Of a DNA stretch of 64,000 nt, positions 16,241-25,929 are shown piece by piece (the stretch's first letter is position 1; the number at the start of each line of letters is the position of its first letter). A model generated the notes under the pieces. It made no database searches. It was not told where the DNA came from and worked only from the letters and a program-made list of their open reading frames with translations. Where the stretch lies: contig LFJO01000005.1 of the NCBI GenBank assembly GCA_001038565.1, forward strand, positions 1,023,207-1,087,206, read 5' to 3'. Source of the DNA: Alkalihalobacillus pseudalcaliphilus. GTDB taxonomy: Bacteria > Bacillota > Bacilli > Bacillales > Bacillaceae_D. Position numbers and translations under genes: made by a program.

Positions 16241-17368
16241 ATGACTGTTCACAAAATGTATCCAAAAGAGGTTGCACGTAAACTAATTGAGAAAAAAGAG
16301 TTGTTCATTTTAGACGTGCGGACAGGTTCGGCGTTTGAAGATTGGAAGGTAGAAGGAGCAAATTTTGAGTATTTAAACGTTCCCTATTTTGACTTAATTG
16401 ATGGTGTTGAAGACATCCTCAGTAAGTTACCAAACGATAAGGACATCCTTGTTGTTTGTGCGAAGGAGGGTTCCTCTATTATGGTTGCAGATATGTTATC
16501 AGAGGAGGGGCTAACGGTCTCCTATTTAGTCGGAGGAATGAAAGCTTGGAGTGAGTATCTTGAACCAATCAAAATTGCTACGTTACAAGACGGTGGCGAA
16601 TTATATCAATTCGTTCGCCTAGGGAAAGGGTGTCTCTCTTACATGATTCTTTCCAATGGTGAGGCAGCTGTTATTGACGCCGCACGTATGACAAATGTCT
16701 ATATTCGTTTTGCTCAAGAAAAAGGAAACAAAATTACGCACGTCTTTGATACGCACCTTCATGCAGACCATATTTCAGGCGGGAGAAAAATAGCTGAGAA
16801 AACAGGTGCAACTTATTGGTTACCACCAAAAGATGCAGATGAAGTTACATTTTCTTATGAACCCTTAGTAGATGGAAATAATGTGAAGATTGGTCAATCG
16901 ACTATCTCCATACAAGCCCTGTATACACCTGGTCATACCATTGGATCAACATCATTTATTATTGATGATGCTTACCTTCTAACAGGAGATATTTTATTTA
17001 TAGACTCTATTGGGCGTCCTGATCTTGCTGGAAAAGCAGATGATTGGGTTGGCGATTTAAGAAAATCTTTATATCGACGTTATAAAGAATTGTCAAACGA
17101 GCTAATTGTATTACCTGCACATTTTATGATTATTGATGAGTTAAATGAAAATGGCAGTGTCGCTGCATCATTAGGGAAATTATTTAAAGAAAATCATGGA
17201 CTAAACATTGAGGATGAAGGGGAATTTAGGTCGCTTGTATCAGAAAATCTACCGCCTCAACCAAACGCTTATCAAGAGATTCGTGAAACAAATATGGGAA
17301 TGAAATTACCAGATGAAGAAGAACAACGTGAGATGGAAATTGGTCCTAACCGTTGTGCAGTTCGCTAA
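16241..17368 (+). CDS. Rhodanese-persulfide dioxygenase fusion, CstB-like
   Basis: A 375-aa enzyme with an N-terminal rhodanese domain (about residues 1-105, loop CAKEGSS) and a C-terminal metallo-beta-lactamase fold of the ETHE1/persulfide dioxygenase class. Metal ligands HLHADH are at residues 172-177, with PGHTIGS, LTGD and LPAH later. It should oxidise persulfides to sulfite or thiosulfate, detoxifying sulfide. The domain order differs from S. aureus CstB, where the dioxygenase comes first. GGAGGGG precedes the ATG. Confidence 0.88.
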   Translation: MTVHKMYPKEVARKLIEKKELFILDVRTGSAFEDWKVEGANFEYLNVPYFDLIDGVEDILSKLPNDKDILVVCAKEGSSIMVADMLSEEGLTVSYLVGGMKAWSEYLEPIKIATLQDGGELYQFVRLGKGCLSYMILSNGEAAVIDAARMTNVYIRFAQEKGNKITHVFDTHLHADHISGGRKIAEKTGATYWLPPKDADEVTFSYEPLVDGNNVKIGQSTISIQALYTPGHTIGSTSFIIDDAYLLTGDILFIDSIGRPDLAGKADDWVGDLRKSLYRRYKELSNELIVLPAHFMIIDELNENGSVAASLGKLFKENHGLNIEDEGEFRSLVSENLPPQPNAYQEIRETNMGMKLPDEEEQREMEIGPNRCAVR

Positions 17369-17396
17369 ATCATTTAATTAAAAAGGAGACTATAAC

Positions 17397-17627
17397 ATGA
17401 ATGTAAACAAAGTATTAGATGCTAAAGGAATGGCTTGTCCGATGCCAATTGTTAAAACAAAGAAAGAAATGAAATCCTTAAATGTAGGGGATATTTTAGA
17501 AGTCCAAGCGACAGATCAAGGGGCTTTAAAAGACTTTGAAGCATGGGCAAAGTCTACGGGTCATGAGTTATTACAAACAAAAGAAGAGGATGGCGTTCTA
17601 ACATTCCACATTAAAAAAGGGGAATAA
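17397..17627 (+). CDS. TusA-family sulfur carrier
   Basis: A 76-aa protein with the TusA motif [15 protein letters not shown] at its N-terminus and the active Cys in CPMP. It is closely similar to the TusA half of the fusion two genes upstream, pointing to duplication. It closes the operon before a hairpin. Confidence 0.9.
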   Translation: MNVNKVLDAKGMACPMPIVKTKKEMKSLNVGDILEVQATDQGALKDFEAWAKSTGHELLQTKEEDGVLTFHIKKGE

Positions 17628-17633
17628 CGAAAG

Positions 17634-17670
17634 ATGAAGAGAGGGGCACGCCGTTGCCTCTTTTTTCATC
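17634..17670 (+). terminator. Probable hairpin terminator of the sulfur operon
   Basis: GATGAA pairs with TTCATC and an inner GAGG-CA with TGCCTC, followed by a run of T inside the right arm. The stem has bulges, so efficiency is uncertain. Confidence 0.55.
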
Positions 17671-17685
17671 AGTAAGGAGAAATTC

Positions 17686-18468
17686 ATGGATATTCTTTTT
17701 ATCATCACAATATTCTTAATCGGCTTTTTGGGGTCATTCATCTCTGGTATGGTCGGAGTAGGTGGCTCTATCATTAAATACCCTATGCTTCTCTTTATCC
17801 CTCCACTGTTAGGTTTTGCGGCTTTTACGGCACATGAAGTTTCAGGAATAAGTGCTGTCCAAGTCTTTTTCGCAACGATTGCAGGTGTTTGGGCTTACAG
17901 AGGAACAGGGTACTTGCATCGAAAATTAATTCTCTATATGGGGAGTAGCATTTTAATTGGAAGTTTTATCGGTGCTTTTGCCTCGAATTTTTTTCCTGAA
18001 AGCTCAGTCAATATTGTTTATGCAATTCTCGCAACGATTGCTGTAGTTATGATGTTTCTACCTAAAAAACCAGTTTCTGAAAAGCCAGCAGAACAAATTT
18101 CTTTTCATCGAGGGCTTGCCTCTGCTTTGTCATTTATCGTGGGTATCGCTTCGGGTATTGTCGGGGCAGCAGGATCATTTTTACTAGTCCCAATTATGTT
18201 AACCGTATTAAAATTACCAACTCGAGTAACAATTGCCACTTCTTTAGCCGTTACCTTTATTTCTTCCATTGGCTCAACAATTGGCAAAGTAGCAACGGAT
18301 CAAGTGCTGTATGGACCTGCAATTGTTATGATTATCGCTAGTGTGATTGCATCTCCTATAGGAGCAAAGCTTGGTCAAAAGATGAACACAAGAATTTTGC
18401 AATGGATTCTTGCTTTAATCATTTTAGGAACGTCCATTCAAATATGGTTTGCTCTATTACGATCTTAG
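17686..18468 (+). CDS. TauE/SafE-type sulfite exporter permease
   Basis: A 260-aa membrane protein with about eight hydrophobic segments and the repeated glycine-rich loops SGMVGVGGSIIKYP and VGAAGSFLLVPIM that mark the TauE/SafE/TSUP family. Members export sulfite or similar anions. Next to a persulfide dioxygenase, whose product can be sulfite, an exporter role is sensible. AAGGAGA precedes the ATG. Confidence 0.88.
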   Translation: MDILFIITIFLIGFLGSFISGMVGVGGSIIKYPMLLFIPPLLGFAAFTAHEVSGISAVQVFFATIAGVWAYRGTGYLHRKLILYMGSSILIGSFIGAFASNFFPESSVNIVYAILATIAVVMMFLPKKPVSEKPAEQISFHRGLASALSFIVGIASGIVGAAGSFLLVPIMLTVLKLPTRVTIATSLAVTFISSIGSTIGKVATDQVLYGPAIVMIIASVIASPIGAKLGQKMNTRILQWILALIILGTSIQIWFALLRS

Positions 18469-18559
18469 TTTTTTTAAAACGGGCGGGTACACATCATTAG
18501 AATGAAATCTTCCTATTATCTTAATTAGATGCTTCAAACATTCGAAAATAGATGAAATG

Positions 18560-18600
18560 AAAAATCGATTCCTCAAAAATTGTACTGGAATCGATTTTTA
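18560..18600 (+). terminator. Terminator after the TauE gene
   Basis: AAAAATCGATTCC pairs perfectly with GGAATCGATTTTT around a 14-nt loop; it has T-rich sequence on both strands. Confidence 0.8.
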
Positions 18601-19206
18601 TTAACATGGTTTAACGTTGTAAATACGCGTTTATCTATACTGATGACTAGAAAACCTTGATTTAATAAGGCTTTTACATTAAAGACATGTAAACAACGTA
18701 TTATTCTTAAAACAAGTCTCACAACACCGAATTAAACAACAGAGCGTTGCCATGAAGGCAATAAAAACGCCTTAAGGCGTTCTAAAGAAGTAGAAGGAAT
18801 GGTTTTCAAGCAACATTATAGATGCCTTCTCATTATAAAGATAATATTACGTTGTATACTTTGAATACGTTGTTTGCTGACTTAAGATATCAAGTATTTA
18901 AAGTAACCTTTTACTCAATTTTTCTTCTCAGAATACTTTAAATACTACTGATTTTCATAGTATAGATAACCCGCATTTTCCCGATGTTACCCCTAATTTA
19001 TATAAATAAATATATTATGTGTGGTTATTCTTCTGGATGTAGGTGTATGTCTTAGTCACAGTTAAGGGTATTGTCGTTATTGTTGTGGAGCTGGTATGTG
19101 CCAATTTATTTATCTTGATAATGTTCAATGTATAGTAGTATATTGATCAAATTTTGTTTTTTTAACAATAAATAGGGAAAAGTTACAAAGAATAAAAACA
19201 TCACTA
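18601..19206. other. Gene-free stretch with Tn3-type end remnants
   Basis: A degenerate inner half-repeat TTAACGTTGTAAATACGCG lies near 18611. At 18971-18993, CCGCATTTTCCCGATGTTAC followed by CCC matches the outer 23 bases of the Tn1546-like end at 46832-46869 except for three changes, facing right. Between them are short palindromes such as ACGCCTTAAGGCGT. No coding frame was found. Confidence 0.55.
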
Positions 19207-19227
19207 ATGAAAATGGAGATGAATGAT

Positions 19228-20487
19228 ATGTCAGATGCAAATCAAATGCCTCGGGAAGAGGGCATAGATCATAGCTTAAGCCTTATGAGAGAAGGATACA
19301 TGTACATTTTGAACAGACGTAAAAGTTTTAATTCTAATGTTTTTGAGACCCGATTACTTGGAAAGAAAGCGATCTGCATGGTAGGAAAGGAAGCTGCTGA
19401 AGTTTTTTATGACACAGAGAAATTCAAAAGGAAAGATGCAGCACCGAACCGGGCGGTTCAAACATTGTTCGGGAAGAACGGTGTTCAGGCATTAGATGGA
19501 CAAGATCACAAACACCGGAAGGAAATGTTTATGTCCATCATGTCTCCCGAGGGACTTCAAAGCCTAACAGTCATTACAAAAAAACAGTGGAAGACAGCAC
19601 TAAATAAATGGGAACAGATGGATGAAGTTACTCTTTATGAAGAAGGAAAAGAAATCTTGTGCAGAATAGCCTGCCAGTGGGCAGGTGTCCCGTTGGAAGA
19701 TGATGATGTTAAGGAAATGACAAAAGACTTAGCGGCGATGTTCGAGTCACCAGCTGCAATTGGCCCAAACCATTGGCTAGGGAGAAATGCACGGAATAAA
19801 GTAGAAAATTGGATTGGTGAGTTGGTTGATAAGGTGCGTAATGGGGAAATAAATCCTCCAGAAGATACAGCTTTACATAGATTTGCCTGGCATCGCGATT
19901 TAGAAGGGAATCTTCTGGATACTGAGACTGCTGCTGTGGAAGTAATCAATATCTTAAGACCTATTGTGGCGATCGCTATATTCATCAATTTCATTGCGTT
20001 GGCAGTGCATCATTATCCGGAAGAAAGGGAGAAACTTGAATCCCGCGATGAAAAATATGCTCTGATGTTTGTACAGGAAGTCCGTCGTTTTTATCCGTTT
20101 TTCCCGTTTGTCGTAGCATTAGTAAAAAAAGATTTCACCTGGAACGGTTATAAATTTGAAGAAGGCACTTTAACTTTACTTGATCTTTATGGCACAAATC
20201 ATGACCTTGAAATTTGGGAAAAACCTGATGTGTTCAGTCCTGATCGGTTTGCTAAATGGGAAGGCAGCCCTTTTAGCTTTATTCCGCAGGGGGGTGGTGA
20301 TTACTTTATGGGGCATCGCTGTGCTGGAGAGTGGGTCACCATTGAAGTCATGAAAGTAAGTCTTGATTATCTGGCTAACAGAATGGAATATGAAGTTCCT
20401 AACCAGGATTTAAGTTACAGCATGGTGAGCATGCCAAGTATTCCCCATAGCAAAGTAGTGATAAAGAATGTTAAACGAAAGCACTAA
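19228..20487 (+). CDS. cypC: CYP152 fatty acid peroxygenase (P450)
   Basis: A 419-aa peroxide-dependent P450 closely resembling B. subtilis CypC (417 aa). It has the helix-[11 protein letters not shown] segment with Arg244 before Pro, which in this family binds the fatty acid carboxylate, the block [11 protein letters not shown] (ExxR), and the heme loop [17 protein letters not shown] with Cys365. It hydroxylates long-chain fatty acids using hydrogen peroxide, without a reductase. GGAG sits 9 nt before ATG 19228; the earlier in-frame ATG at 19207 has no such site. It stands alone with no operon partner. Transfer with the island is likely because transposon remnants flank it. Confidence 0.93.
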   Translation: MSDANQMPREEGIDHSLSLMREGYMYILNRRKSFNSNVFETRLLGKKAICMVGKEAAEVFYDTEKFKRKDAAPNRAVQTLFGKNGVQALDGQDHKHRKEMFMSIMSPEGLQSLTVITKKQWKTALNKWEQMDEVTLYEEGKEILCRIACQWAGVPLEDDDVKEMTKDLAAMFESPAAIGPNHWLGRNARNKVENWIGELVDKVRNGEINPPEDTALHRFAWHRDLEGNLLDTETAAVEVINILRPIVAIAIFINFIALAVHHYPEEREKLESRDEKYALMFVQEVRRFYPFFPFVVALVKKDFTWNGYKFEEGTLTLLDLYGTNHDLEIWEKPDVFSPDRFAKWEGSPFSFIPQGGGDYFMGHRCAGEWVTIEVMKVSLDYLANRMEYEVPNQDLSYSMVSMPSIPHSKVVIKNVKRKH

Positions 20488-20509
20488 ATTATGAAGAATT
20501 GAAAAAAGA

Positions 20510-20543
20510 AAGCCCGATTTTCTTTAATAAAGAAATCGGGCTT
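20510..20543 (-). terminator. Hairpin between cypC and cadD
   Basis: AAGCCCGATTT and AAATCGGGCTT form an 11-bp stem. The T-rich side follows the stem on the minus strand, so it best serves transcription arriving from cadD, though it may act both ways. Confidence 0.7.
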
Positions 20544-20558
20544 AGCGATTAGAAGTAG

Positions 20559-20675
20559 CCTATATATAACGGAAGCAAGAAGGGTTTAAGTCGTTTTCCA
20601 ATCCAAGTTAACGACAGAACTTTATCTGTTTCGGATGCCGATGGTTTTGTACAAGTTGTGGCGGATAAAGAATAG
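20559..20675 (+). pseudogene. Possible C-terminal gene remnant, unidentified
   Basis: An open frame of 38 codons reading SRFPIQVNDRTLSVSDADGF then VQVVADKE to a stop, with no start or ribosome binding site. The residue mix looks protein-like, but the parent is not recognised. Confidence 0.3.
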
Positions 20676-20722
20676 TCGGATGTCAGGTGTTGTGTGTCCA
20701 AATGGTAGGTCGACCCTTCTAA

Positions 20723-21328
20723 TTAAAATAAGAGACTAAACACTTCGTTTTCTAACATTATATAAAACCCTAAGCCAATGAATACGATTGGAACAATCCA
20801 TCTTTCATATTTCTCGATTTTTTCAGAAATAAGGGGAACACTAGCTATGCGATAACTGATATAACATAATATTCCTACCATAATCAAGAAAACTAGTCCA
20901 ACGATAGGGATTTCAGCCCCGCTTAATGTTGTGAAGTATGGAATATAAATCGAAAGGTCATCTGCACTTGACGCTAATACGATAAAGGTGACTGTTAAAT
21001 ATAACTTATTAAACCTATTAGATGACAAAACAGATAAGATGTTACTCTCCTCTGCCTCTTCTCCGCCTTTAATCCACACTTTAATCCCTAAATAAAGGGG
21101 CAACAATCCAAGTAAACCGACCATCCATTGTTGAGGGATAAAGGATACACCAAAAGATGCCAATAAACTTATAAGTAAGATGATGACTGTTCCTAAATAT
21201 TGACCAATAACAATATGTTTTAGCTGACCTTTTTTAAGTGATTGCGAAAAAAGGATGATTAAGATAATTAGATAATCAATTCCAGTCGCAATATAAACAG
21301 CTATAGCAGTTAAAATCGTGGCAATCAT
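20723..21328 (-). CDS. cadD: CadD-family cadmium resistance transporter
   Basis: A 201-aa integral membrane protein with about five or six hydrophobic segments and the conserved SSADDLSIYIPYF loop of the CadD family. Members confer cadmium resistance on staphylococcal plasmids, probably by efflux. It lies downstream of cadA on the same strand, 78 nt away, and may share its transcript. GGAG precedes the ATG. Confidence 0.88.
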   Translation of the reverse strand: MIATILTAIAVYIATGIDYLIILIILFSQSLKKGQLKHIVIGQYLGTVIILLISLLASFGVSFIPQQWMVGLLGLLPLYLGIKVWIKGGEEAEESNILSVLSSNRFNKLYLTVTFIVLASSADDLSIYIPYFTTLSGAEIPIVGLVFLIMVGILCYISYRIASVPLISEKIEKYERWIVPIVFIGLGFYIMLENEVFSLLF

Positions 21329-21406
21329 TTTATCAACTCCATTTATCTAGACCATAAGCAGGTATTTAAGAGAAAAGCGTTAGGAAAGCCTAACGCTCTT
21401 GACGTT

Positions 21407-23560
21407 CTATTCTTTTACTCGCATGAGTCGCATACTATTTAATGCTACTAAAAGAGTGGCTCCCATATCTGAAAGGATTGCAATCCACAGTGTTAACCAA
21501 CCTGGGATAACCAATAATAATGCAATAAATTTAATTGAGATAGCAAAGGCAATATTAGCTTTAATGATGTTTAATGCTTTACGGCTTAGTTTCACCGTAA
21601 ATGGAAGTTTTCTTAAATCATCCCCCATTAAAGCAACGTCTGCTGTTTCTAGTGCTGTATCTGTACCAGCTCCGCCCATAGCAATTCCGACCGTTGAGGC
21701 AGCTAATGCAGGAGCATCATTTACACCGTCACCAACCATAGCTACTTTGCCATACTTGGCACGCAATTGTTTAATGAAGTTTAATTTATCCTCTGGCATT
21801 AGTTCTGCCTGTACATTAGATACACCAACATGATTACCGATAGCGTTAGCTGTACCTTGATTATCACCTGTAAGCATAATCGTTTCTTTGATTCCTGCTT
21901 TGTGTAACTTTTGAATTACTTCTTTACTTGAATCTCGAACTTCATCTGCAACCGCAATAACAGCTAGGATTTCAACTTCAGTACCAACAATCATTGCAGT
22001 CTTACCTTCATTTTGCAGTACCGTAACTTCTTCTTCAAATTTTTTATCAAAAGTTATTGATGATAATTCTTTAAAGAGCTTTGGGCTACCAATATAATAA
22101 GTAACCCCATTTACAATTCCTTTAATTCCTTTCCCTGTAATAGAAGAGAAATTCTCTACTTGTACGTCAGCATAATTGATACGCTCCATTTCAGCTTTTT
22201 TCATAATCGCTGATGCAAGTGGGTGTTGTGAGCGATATTCCAAAGCTGTAATGATGGACAATAATTCTTTTCCATCTGTTTGTGCGTTCAACATATGATA
22301 ATCAGTTACAGCAGGAACACCTTTCGTTAATGTTCCTGTTTTATCAAAAGCAATTGCTTTTAATGAACCAATCTCTTCAAGGTAAACGCCACCTTTAACT
22401 AATACACCTTTTTTAGCTGCATTACCAATAGCAGAGACAATCGAAATAGGGGTGGAGATAACTAAAGCACATGGACAACCAACTACTAGAACAGCCAGCC
22501 CTTGATAAACCCACGTTCCCCAACTTCCATCAAGTAATAATGGAGGAATGACTGCAACTAAAGCAGCAATGACCATAATAATAGGTGTGTAGTATTTTGC
22601 GAACTTATCTACAAATGCTTGTGATGGAGCACGTTCTCCCTGTGCCTCTTCAACTAGATGTATTATTTTAGAAATAGTTGTATCCTCAACTAATTTTGTT
22701 ATTTCAACTTCTAATAACCCTTCTTCATTCAATGTACCTGCAAAGACTTCGTCATCAATTGCTCTTTCTACTGGAACAGATTCTCCTGTGATTGCTGCTT
22801 GATTGACTGATGAATGCCCACTGACAACGACACCATCCATTGCTATCTTTTGGCCAGGCTTGACAATCATGATATCTCCTACCGCAATATCATCAACATG
22901 GATCATTAATTCTTGCCCATTACGTCTAACAAGAGCTTCTTTTGGTGCGATGTTCATGAGAGAACGAATTGAATTTCTTGCTCTATCCATGGAGAATCGT
23001 TCAAGCTCTTCACTGATAGCAAAAAGAATGACAACAAGGGCAACTTCTCCCCATTCGCCAATAATGGCTCCACCTATAACAGCTACAGTCATTAGAGTTT
23101 TCATGTCAAATTCTAAACGTAATAAGTTTTGAAAACCGATTTTAAAGAGTGATAATCCTCCTACCAACATGGATGCTAAAAATAATAGGGTTGTTAGAAG
23201 ATTATCTTCTCCATTTACAAAATAAGACAGATAACCAAAAACAAGAAAAGCAGCTGAATATAGCAATGTACTATACTTTTTATAAAAAGGAACTTTTTCT
23301 TCTTTATCCTCTTTGACTGCATTTTGAGAACTTTGATTCGATTGATCTGGTGTTACCTTTAAGTTTTCAAATGATCCAGCCTTTTCTAATTCCTCAACTG
23401 AAGCGTTACCGAATACAGAAATTTTAGAAGCACCAAAATTCACTTTCGCATCTTCAACTCCTGAAATTTCCTTTACGTTTCTTTCGAATTTTCCAGCACA
23501 ATTTGCACACGTAAAGCCTTGAACACGGTAAACACTTTTATCTTTTTTTACTTCATTCAC
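21407..23560 (-). CDS. cadA: CadA P-type Cd/Zn/Pb-exporting ATPase
   Basis: A 717-aa P1B-2 ATPase. It has one N-terminal heavy-metal domain with [12 protein letters not shown], membrane helices, the metal-translocation motif CPCALVIS, the phosphorylation loop DKTGTLTKG, and [11 protein letters not shown] in the ATP-binding domain. The length and CPC motif match staphylococcal CadA. The start is GTG and overlaps the end of cadC by 8 nt, so the two are translationally coupled. Confidence 0.95.
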   Translation of the reverse strand: MNEVKKDKSVYRVQGFTCANCAGKFERNVKEISGVEDAKVNFGASKISVFGNASVEELEKAGSFENLKVTPDQSNQSSQNAVKEDKEEKVPFYKKYSTLLYSAAFLVFGYLSYFVNGEDNLLTTLLFLASMLVGGLSLFKIGFQNLLRLEFDMKTLMTVAVIGGAIIGEWGEVALVVILFAISEELERFSMDRARNSIRSLMNIAPKEALVRRNGQELMIHVDDIAVGDIMIVKPGQKIAMDGVVVSGHSSVNQAAITGESVPVERAIDDEVFAGTLNEEGLLEVEITKLVEDTTISKIIHLVEEAQGERAPSQAFVDKFAKYYTPIIMVIAALVAVIPPLLLDGSWGTWVYQGLAVLVVGCPCALVISTPISIVSAIGNAAKKGVLVKGGVYLEEIGSLKAIAFDKTGTLTKGVPAVTDYHMLNAQTDGKELLSIITALEYRSQHPLASAIMKKAEMERINYADVQVENFSSITGKGIKGIVNGVTYYIGSPKLFKELSSITFDKKFEEEVTVLQNEGKTAMIVGTEVEILAVIAVADEVRDSSKEVIQKLHKAGIKETIMLTGDNQGTANAIGNHVGVSNVQAELMPEDKLNFIKQLRAKYGKVAMVGDGVNDAPALAASTVGIAMGGAGTDTALETADVALMGDDLRKLPFTVKLSRKALNIIKANIAFAISIKFIALLLVIPGWLTLWIAILSDMGATLLVALNSMRLMRVKE

Positions 23561-23936
23561 GGTTATCTACTTCCTTCCCATGAACAATTGCTGTTGTCAC
23601 AAGCATTTTGACATGTTCATCATCTAAAGAATAAAAGACTAACTTTCCTTCTTTTCTAGTTTTAGCAATTCCTAAATTACGTAGATGGCGTAAGTGGTGA
23701 GAAACTGTAGCCATCGTTGCATCGATAATATTCGCTACGTCACATACACATAATTCATCTTCTTGAACCAATGCATATGCTATCTTTAGTCTTGTTTCAT
23801 CTGATAACGCCTTGAAGATATTTGCCACTGGTGCAAAATTTTCTTGTTCCATAATTGATCTAACACGACTTACCTTTGCTTCGTCATAACAGAAAATTTC
23901 ACAAGTATCATGTGTTTGTTTAACTTCTTGAGCCAT
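23553..23936 (-). CDS. cadC: CadC cadmium-responsive repressor
   Basis: A 127-aa ArsR/SmtB repressor with the four-Cys cadmium site: Cys12 and Cys16 in TCEIFCYD and Cys63 and Cys65 in ELCVCD, the spacing of plasmid pI258 CadC. The HTH reads [21 protein letters not shown] 23936 follows GAGGGGTGG, while an ATG 15 nt earlier lies before that site. It represses the cadCA transcript until Cd, Pb or Zn binds. Confidence 0.95.
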   Translation of the reverse strand: MAQEVKQTHDTCEIFCYDEAKVSRVRSIMEQENFAPVANIFKALSDETRLKIAYALVQEDELCVCDVANIIDATMATVSHHLRHLRNLGIAKTRKEGKLVFYSLDDEHVKMLVTTAIVHGKEVDNRE

Positions 23937-23951
23937 AATTCCACCCCTCAT

Positions 23952-23967
23952 TCAAATGTTTATTTGA
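23952..23967 (-). promoter_or_regulatory. cad operator
   Basis: TCAAATAAACATTTGA on the minus strand is an inverted TCAAAT/ATTTGA repeat just before the cadC ribosome binding site, closely like the pI258 cadO core. Confidence 0.85.
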
Positions 23968-24125
23968 TTATAAATACATTCTAATACTCATTAGATTAAA
24001 TTGTCAATAAAATAATCAAAAGAATATTTGAATAATCCTCTAATCAAGAATTTTCTCTACGAACCGATGTTATTTTATCGTTTATATCTTCTTTGTTGTA
24101 TTAGTTCCATATCTATTAAAAGATT

Positions 24126-24157
24126 TTGACATAACATATTAGTAAATGCTAATATGT
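24126..24157 (+). promoter_or_regulatory. Promoter and operator of the CmtR-like gene
   Basis: -35 TTGACA (24126-24131) and -10 TAATAT (24150-24155) overlap a perfect inverted repeat ACATATTAG-N6-CTAATATGT (24134-24157). A further half-site ACATATTAG follows about 10 nt later. Confidence 0.8.
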
Positions 24158-24203
24158 TTCGAGGGACATATTAGTTTTAACGAATATGAAAGTCGAGGTT
24201 ACT

Positions 24204-24524
24204 ATGGAGACGAACAAATTGGATACCAAAGTCAAATTAATACATGGCTTCTCGAACAAAACGAGATTACTGATTCTGGAAAGCATTAAAGAGGATGAAA
24301 AGACTGTATCTCAAATTGTAGAAGAGATTAATGGCAATCAATCGAACATCTCACAACATTTAGCATGTCTCAAAGATTGCGGGATTATTGTAGGTAGGAA
24401 TGAAGGGAAATATTGTTATTATAGTTTGCGTAATGAAAAGGTACGAAGCTTCCTGAACATGTTCGATTCCGTTTTAGAAGATGTTGAAGACGAGGTTTCT
24501 TGTTGTAAAAATTATATAGTATAG
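24204..24524 (+). CDS. CmtR-like ArsR-family metal sensor
   Basis: A 106-aa winged-helix repressor lacking the CxC motif of ArsR/CadC. Instead the recognition-helix region holds LACLKDC (Cys55, Cys59), the same Cys-x3-Cys spacing as the Cd/Pb site of mycobacterial CmtR, and the C-terminus holds a Cys100-Cys101 pair. It is therefore probably a Cd/Pb sensor. It is divergent from cadC. GAGG lies 6 nt before ATG 24204; ATG 24186 has no ribosome binding site. Its target may be the flavoprotein gene downstream. Confidence 0.8.
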   Translation: METNKLDTKVKLIHGFSNKTRLLILESIKEDEKTVSQIVEEINGNQSNISQHLACLKDCGIIVGRNEGKYCYYSLRNEKVRSFLNMFDSVLEDVEDEVSCCKNYIV

Positions 24525-24647
24525 GGACAACTTGACGAGAAAAATTATATTGAATAAATTACTTATTTGACTAAAATTTAACATATTTCAAGAAAGATCT
24601 AACTCAAAACGTTTATTGCTACAAAATTACAGTCGGGAGAGATAGAG

Positions 24648-25685
24648 TTGATATATGATGTTATTATTATTGGAGCAGGTCAAGCTGGAATTTCTATGAG
24701 TCAAAAGTTAAAGAATCAGGGAATTAATCATTTAATGATTGATTCCCATTCATACATCGGAGAACAATGGCGTTCTCGGTATGATTCTCTCATTTTATTT
24801 ACACCTAGAAGTTATTCATCGTTACCTGGTTTAATGATGGAGGGCGCCCCAGAGGGATACCCTACAAAAGATGAAATGGCTACATACCTGCAACAATACG
24901 TACAATATTTCGAATTGCCTGTCTTCTTAAAAGTTAAAGTTGAAAAATTAAAAAAGAAAGAAGATATTTTCGTTATGCAAACTTCCAAGGGTGAATTAGC
25001 AGCAAAAAAGGTCGTAGTAGCTACAGGTGCCTTTCAAAACCCATTTATACCTCCAATAATACACGAAAATAGTAAGGATATTGAGCATATTCATTCTTCA
25101 CAATATATAAATACGACAGCTATATCTAATGATACTGTATTAATTGTCGGTGGTGGAAATTCTGGCGCTCAAATAGCGGTAGAATTAGCTGATAGCAAGA
25201 ACGTTTATCTTGCTACACCTCATAAAATGAATTTTTTACCCTTAAGGCTTTTAGGGAAAAGCATTTTTAATTGGTTGGATAAGCTGAATTTATTATATGC
25301 AGGGATAGACACGAAAAGGGGAGAACTTTTCCAGAAAAGAAAGGATCCTATTTTTGGATATGAACTGAAAAGACTCATTAATAAAAACAAAATAACCATA
25401 AAACCACGAGTAGAAAAAGTTATTGGTGAACAAGTCTTTTTTTCAGACGGAAGCACAATAGAAACCCAAATAATTATATGGTCTACAGGTTTTAAACCTT
25501 CTTTTGAATGGATAAATATAGATGGCGTTATACGCCGAGATGGAAAACCTAATCATAATCGTGGGATTAGTCCCATAGAAAACCTTTATTTCATAGGATT
25601 ACCTTGGCAATATCATCGTGGTTCAGCATTAGTTTGTGGAGTAGGTAAGGATGCGGAATACCTATTACATAATATTATTAATTAG
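24648..25685 (+). CDS. ArsO/CzcO-like flavin monooxygenase
   Basis: A 345-aa flavoprotein with FAD motif IIGAGQAGISM at the N-terminus, NADP motif IVGGGNSGAQIA near residue 167, and the ATG motif VVVATGAFQNP. This layout and length match the ArsO/CzcO proteins found beside metal resistance genes. The role is probably redox of a metalloid or thiol but the substrate is unknown. It starts at TTG after GGGAGAGATAG. It is a passenger close to the right end of the composite unit, and a deleted inverted copy lies at 13294-13360. Confidence 0.85.
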   Translation: MIYDVIIIGAGQAGISMSQKLKNQGINHLMIDSHSYIGEQWRSRYDSLILFTPRSYSSLPGLMMEGAPEGYPTKDEMATYLQQYVQYFELPVFLKVKVEKLKKKEDIFVMQTSKGELAAKKVVVATGAFQNPFIPPIIHENSKDIEHIHSSQYINTTAISNDTVLIVGGGNSGAQIAVELADSKNVYLATPHKMNFLPLRLLGKSIFNWLDKLNLLYAGIDTKRGELFQKRKDPIFGYELKRLINKNKITIKPRVEKVIGEQVFFSDGSTIETQIIIWSTGFKPSFEWINIDGVIRRDGKPNHNRGISPIENLYFIGLPWQYHRGSALVCGVGKDAEYLLHNIIN

Positions 25686-25793
25686 AGAGGGATAATAACT
25701 ATTTTAAAGAAAGGAGGTTAAAGTTTAACGAGCCAAATTTAATAAGGCGGTTACATAACGTACAGGATTACGCCTTTTTTAAAATTGAAGTTG
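25686..25793 (+). repeat. Right subterminal region, inverted copy of 13186-13293
   Basis: Contains AAGGAGGTTAAAG, a hairpin AAGGCG...CGCCTTTTTTT (25743-25781) and AT-rich spacer up to the terminal repeat. The whole is mirrored at the left end of the unit. Confidence 0.8.
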
Positions 25794-25831
25794 CTTAGCG
25801 TATGTTTTCCGCGTTTTGTTGGTAGGACCCC
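25794..25831 (+). repeat. Right Tn3-type 38-bp terminal repeat of the unit
   Basis: CTTAGCGTATGTTTTCCGCG to GGTAGGACCCC. The outer end faces right and abuts a broken tniA gene. With 13151-13185 it encloses the sulfur, P450 and cadmium genes. No flanking target duplication is obvious. Confidence 0.85.
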
Positions 25832-25833
25832 TA

Positions 25834-25929
25834 GTTGACCATATCGTGTTGGAAAAACAAAAAGAAATCAATGCTGAAAATATATATAAGCCCAAAAAGT
25901 CAAAATTAAAGAGGTACTTTAATGAATAA
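25834..25929 (+). pseudogene. C-terminal tip of TniA transposase
   Basis: From the edge of the Tn3-type end, one frame reads VDHIVLEKQKEINAENIYKP to KRYFNE and stop, ending inside the start of the TniB-like gene as tniA normally does. The rest of tniA was removed or displaced by the insertion. Confidence 0.7.

Noticed and set aside
21399-21833. Forward frame opposite cadA
   Set aside because: Shadow of the cadA C-terminal coding region with no start signals.
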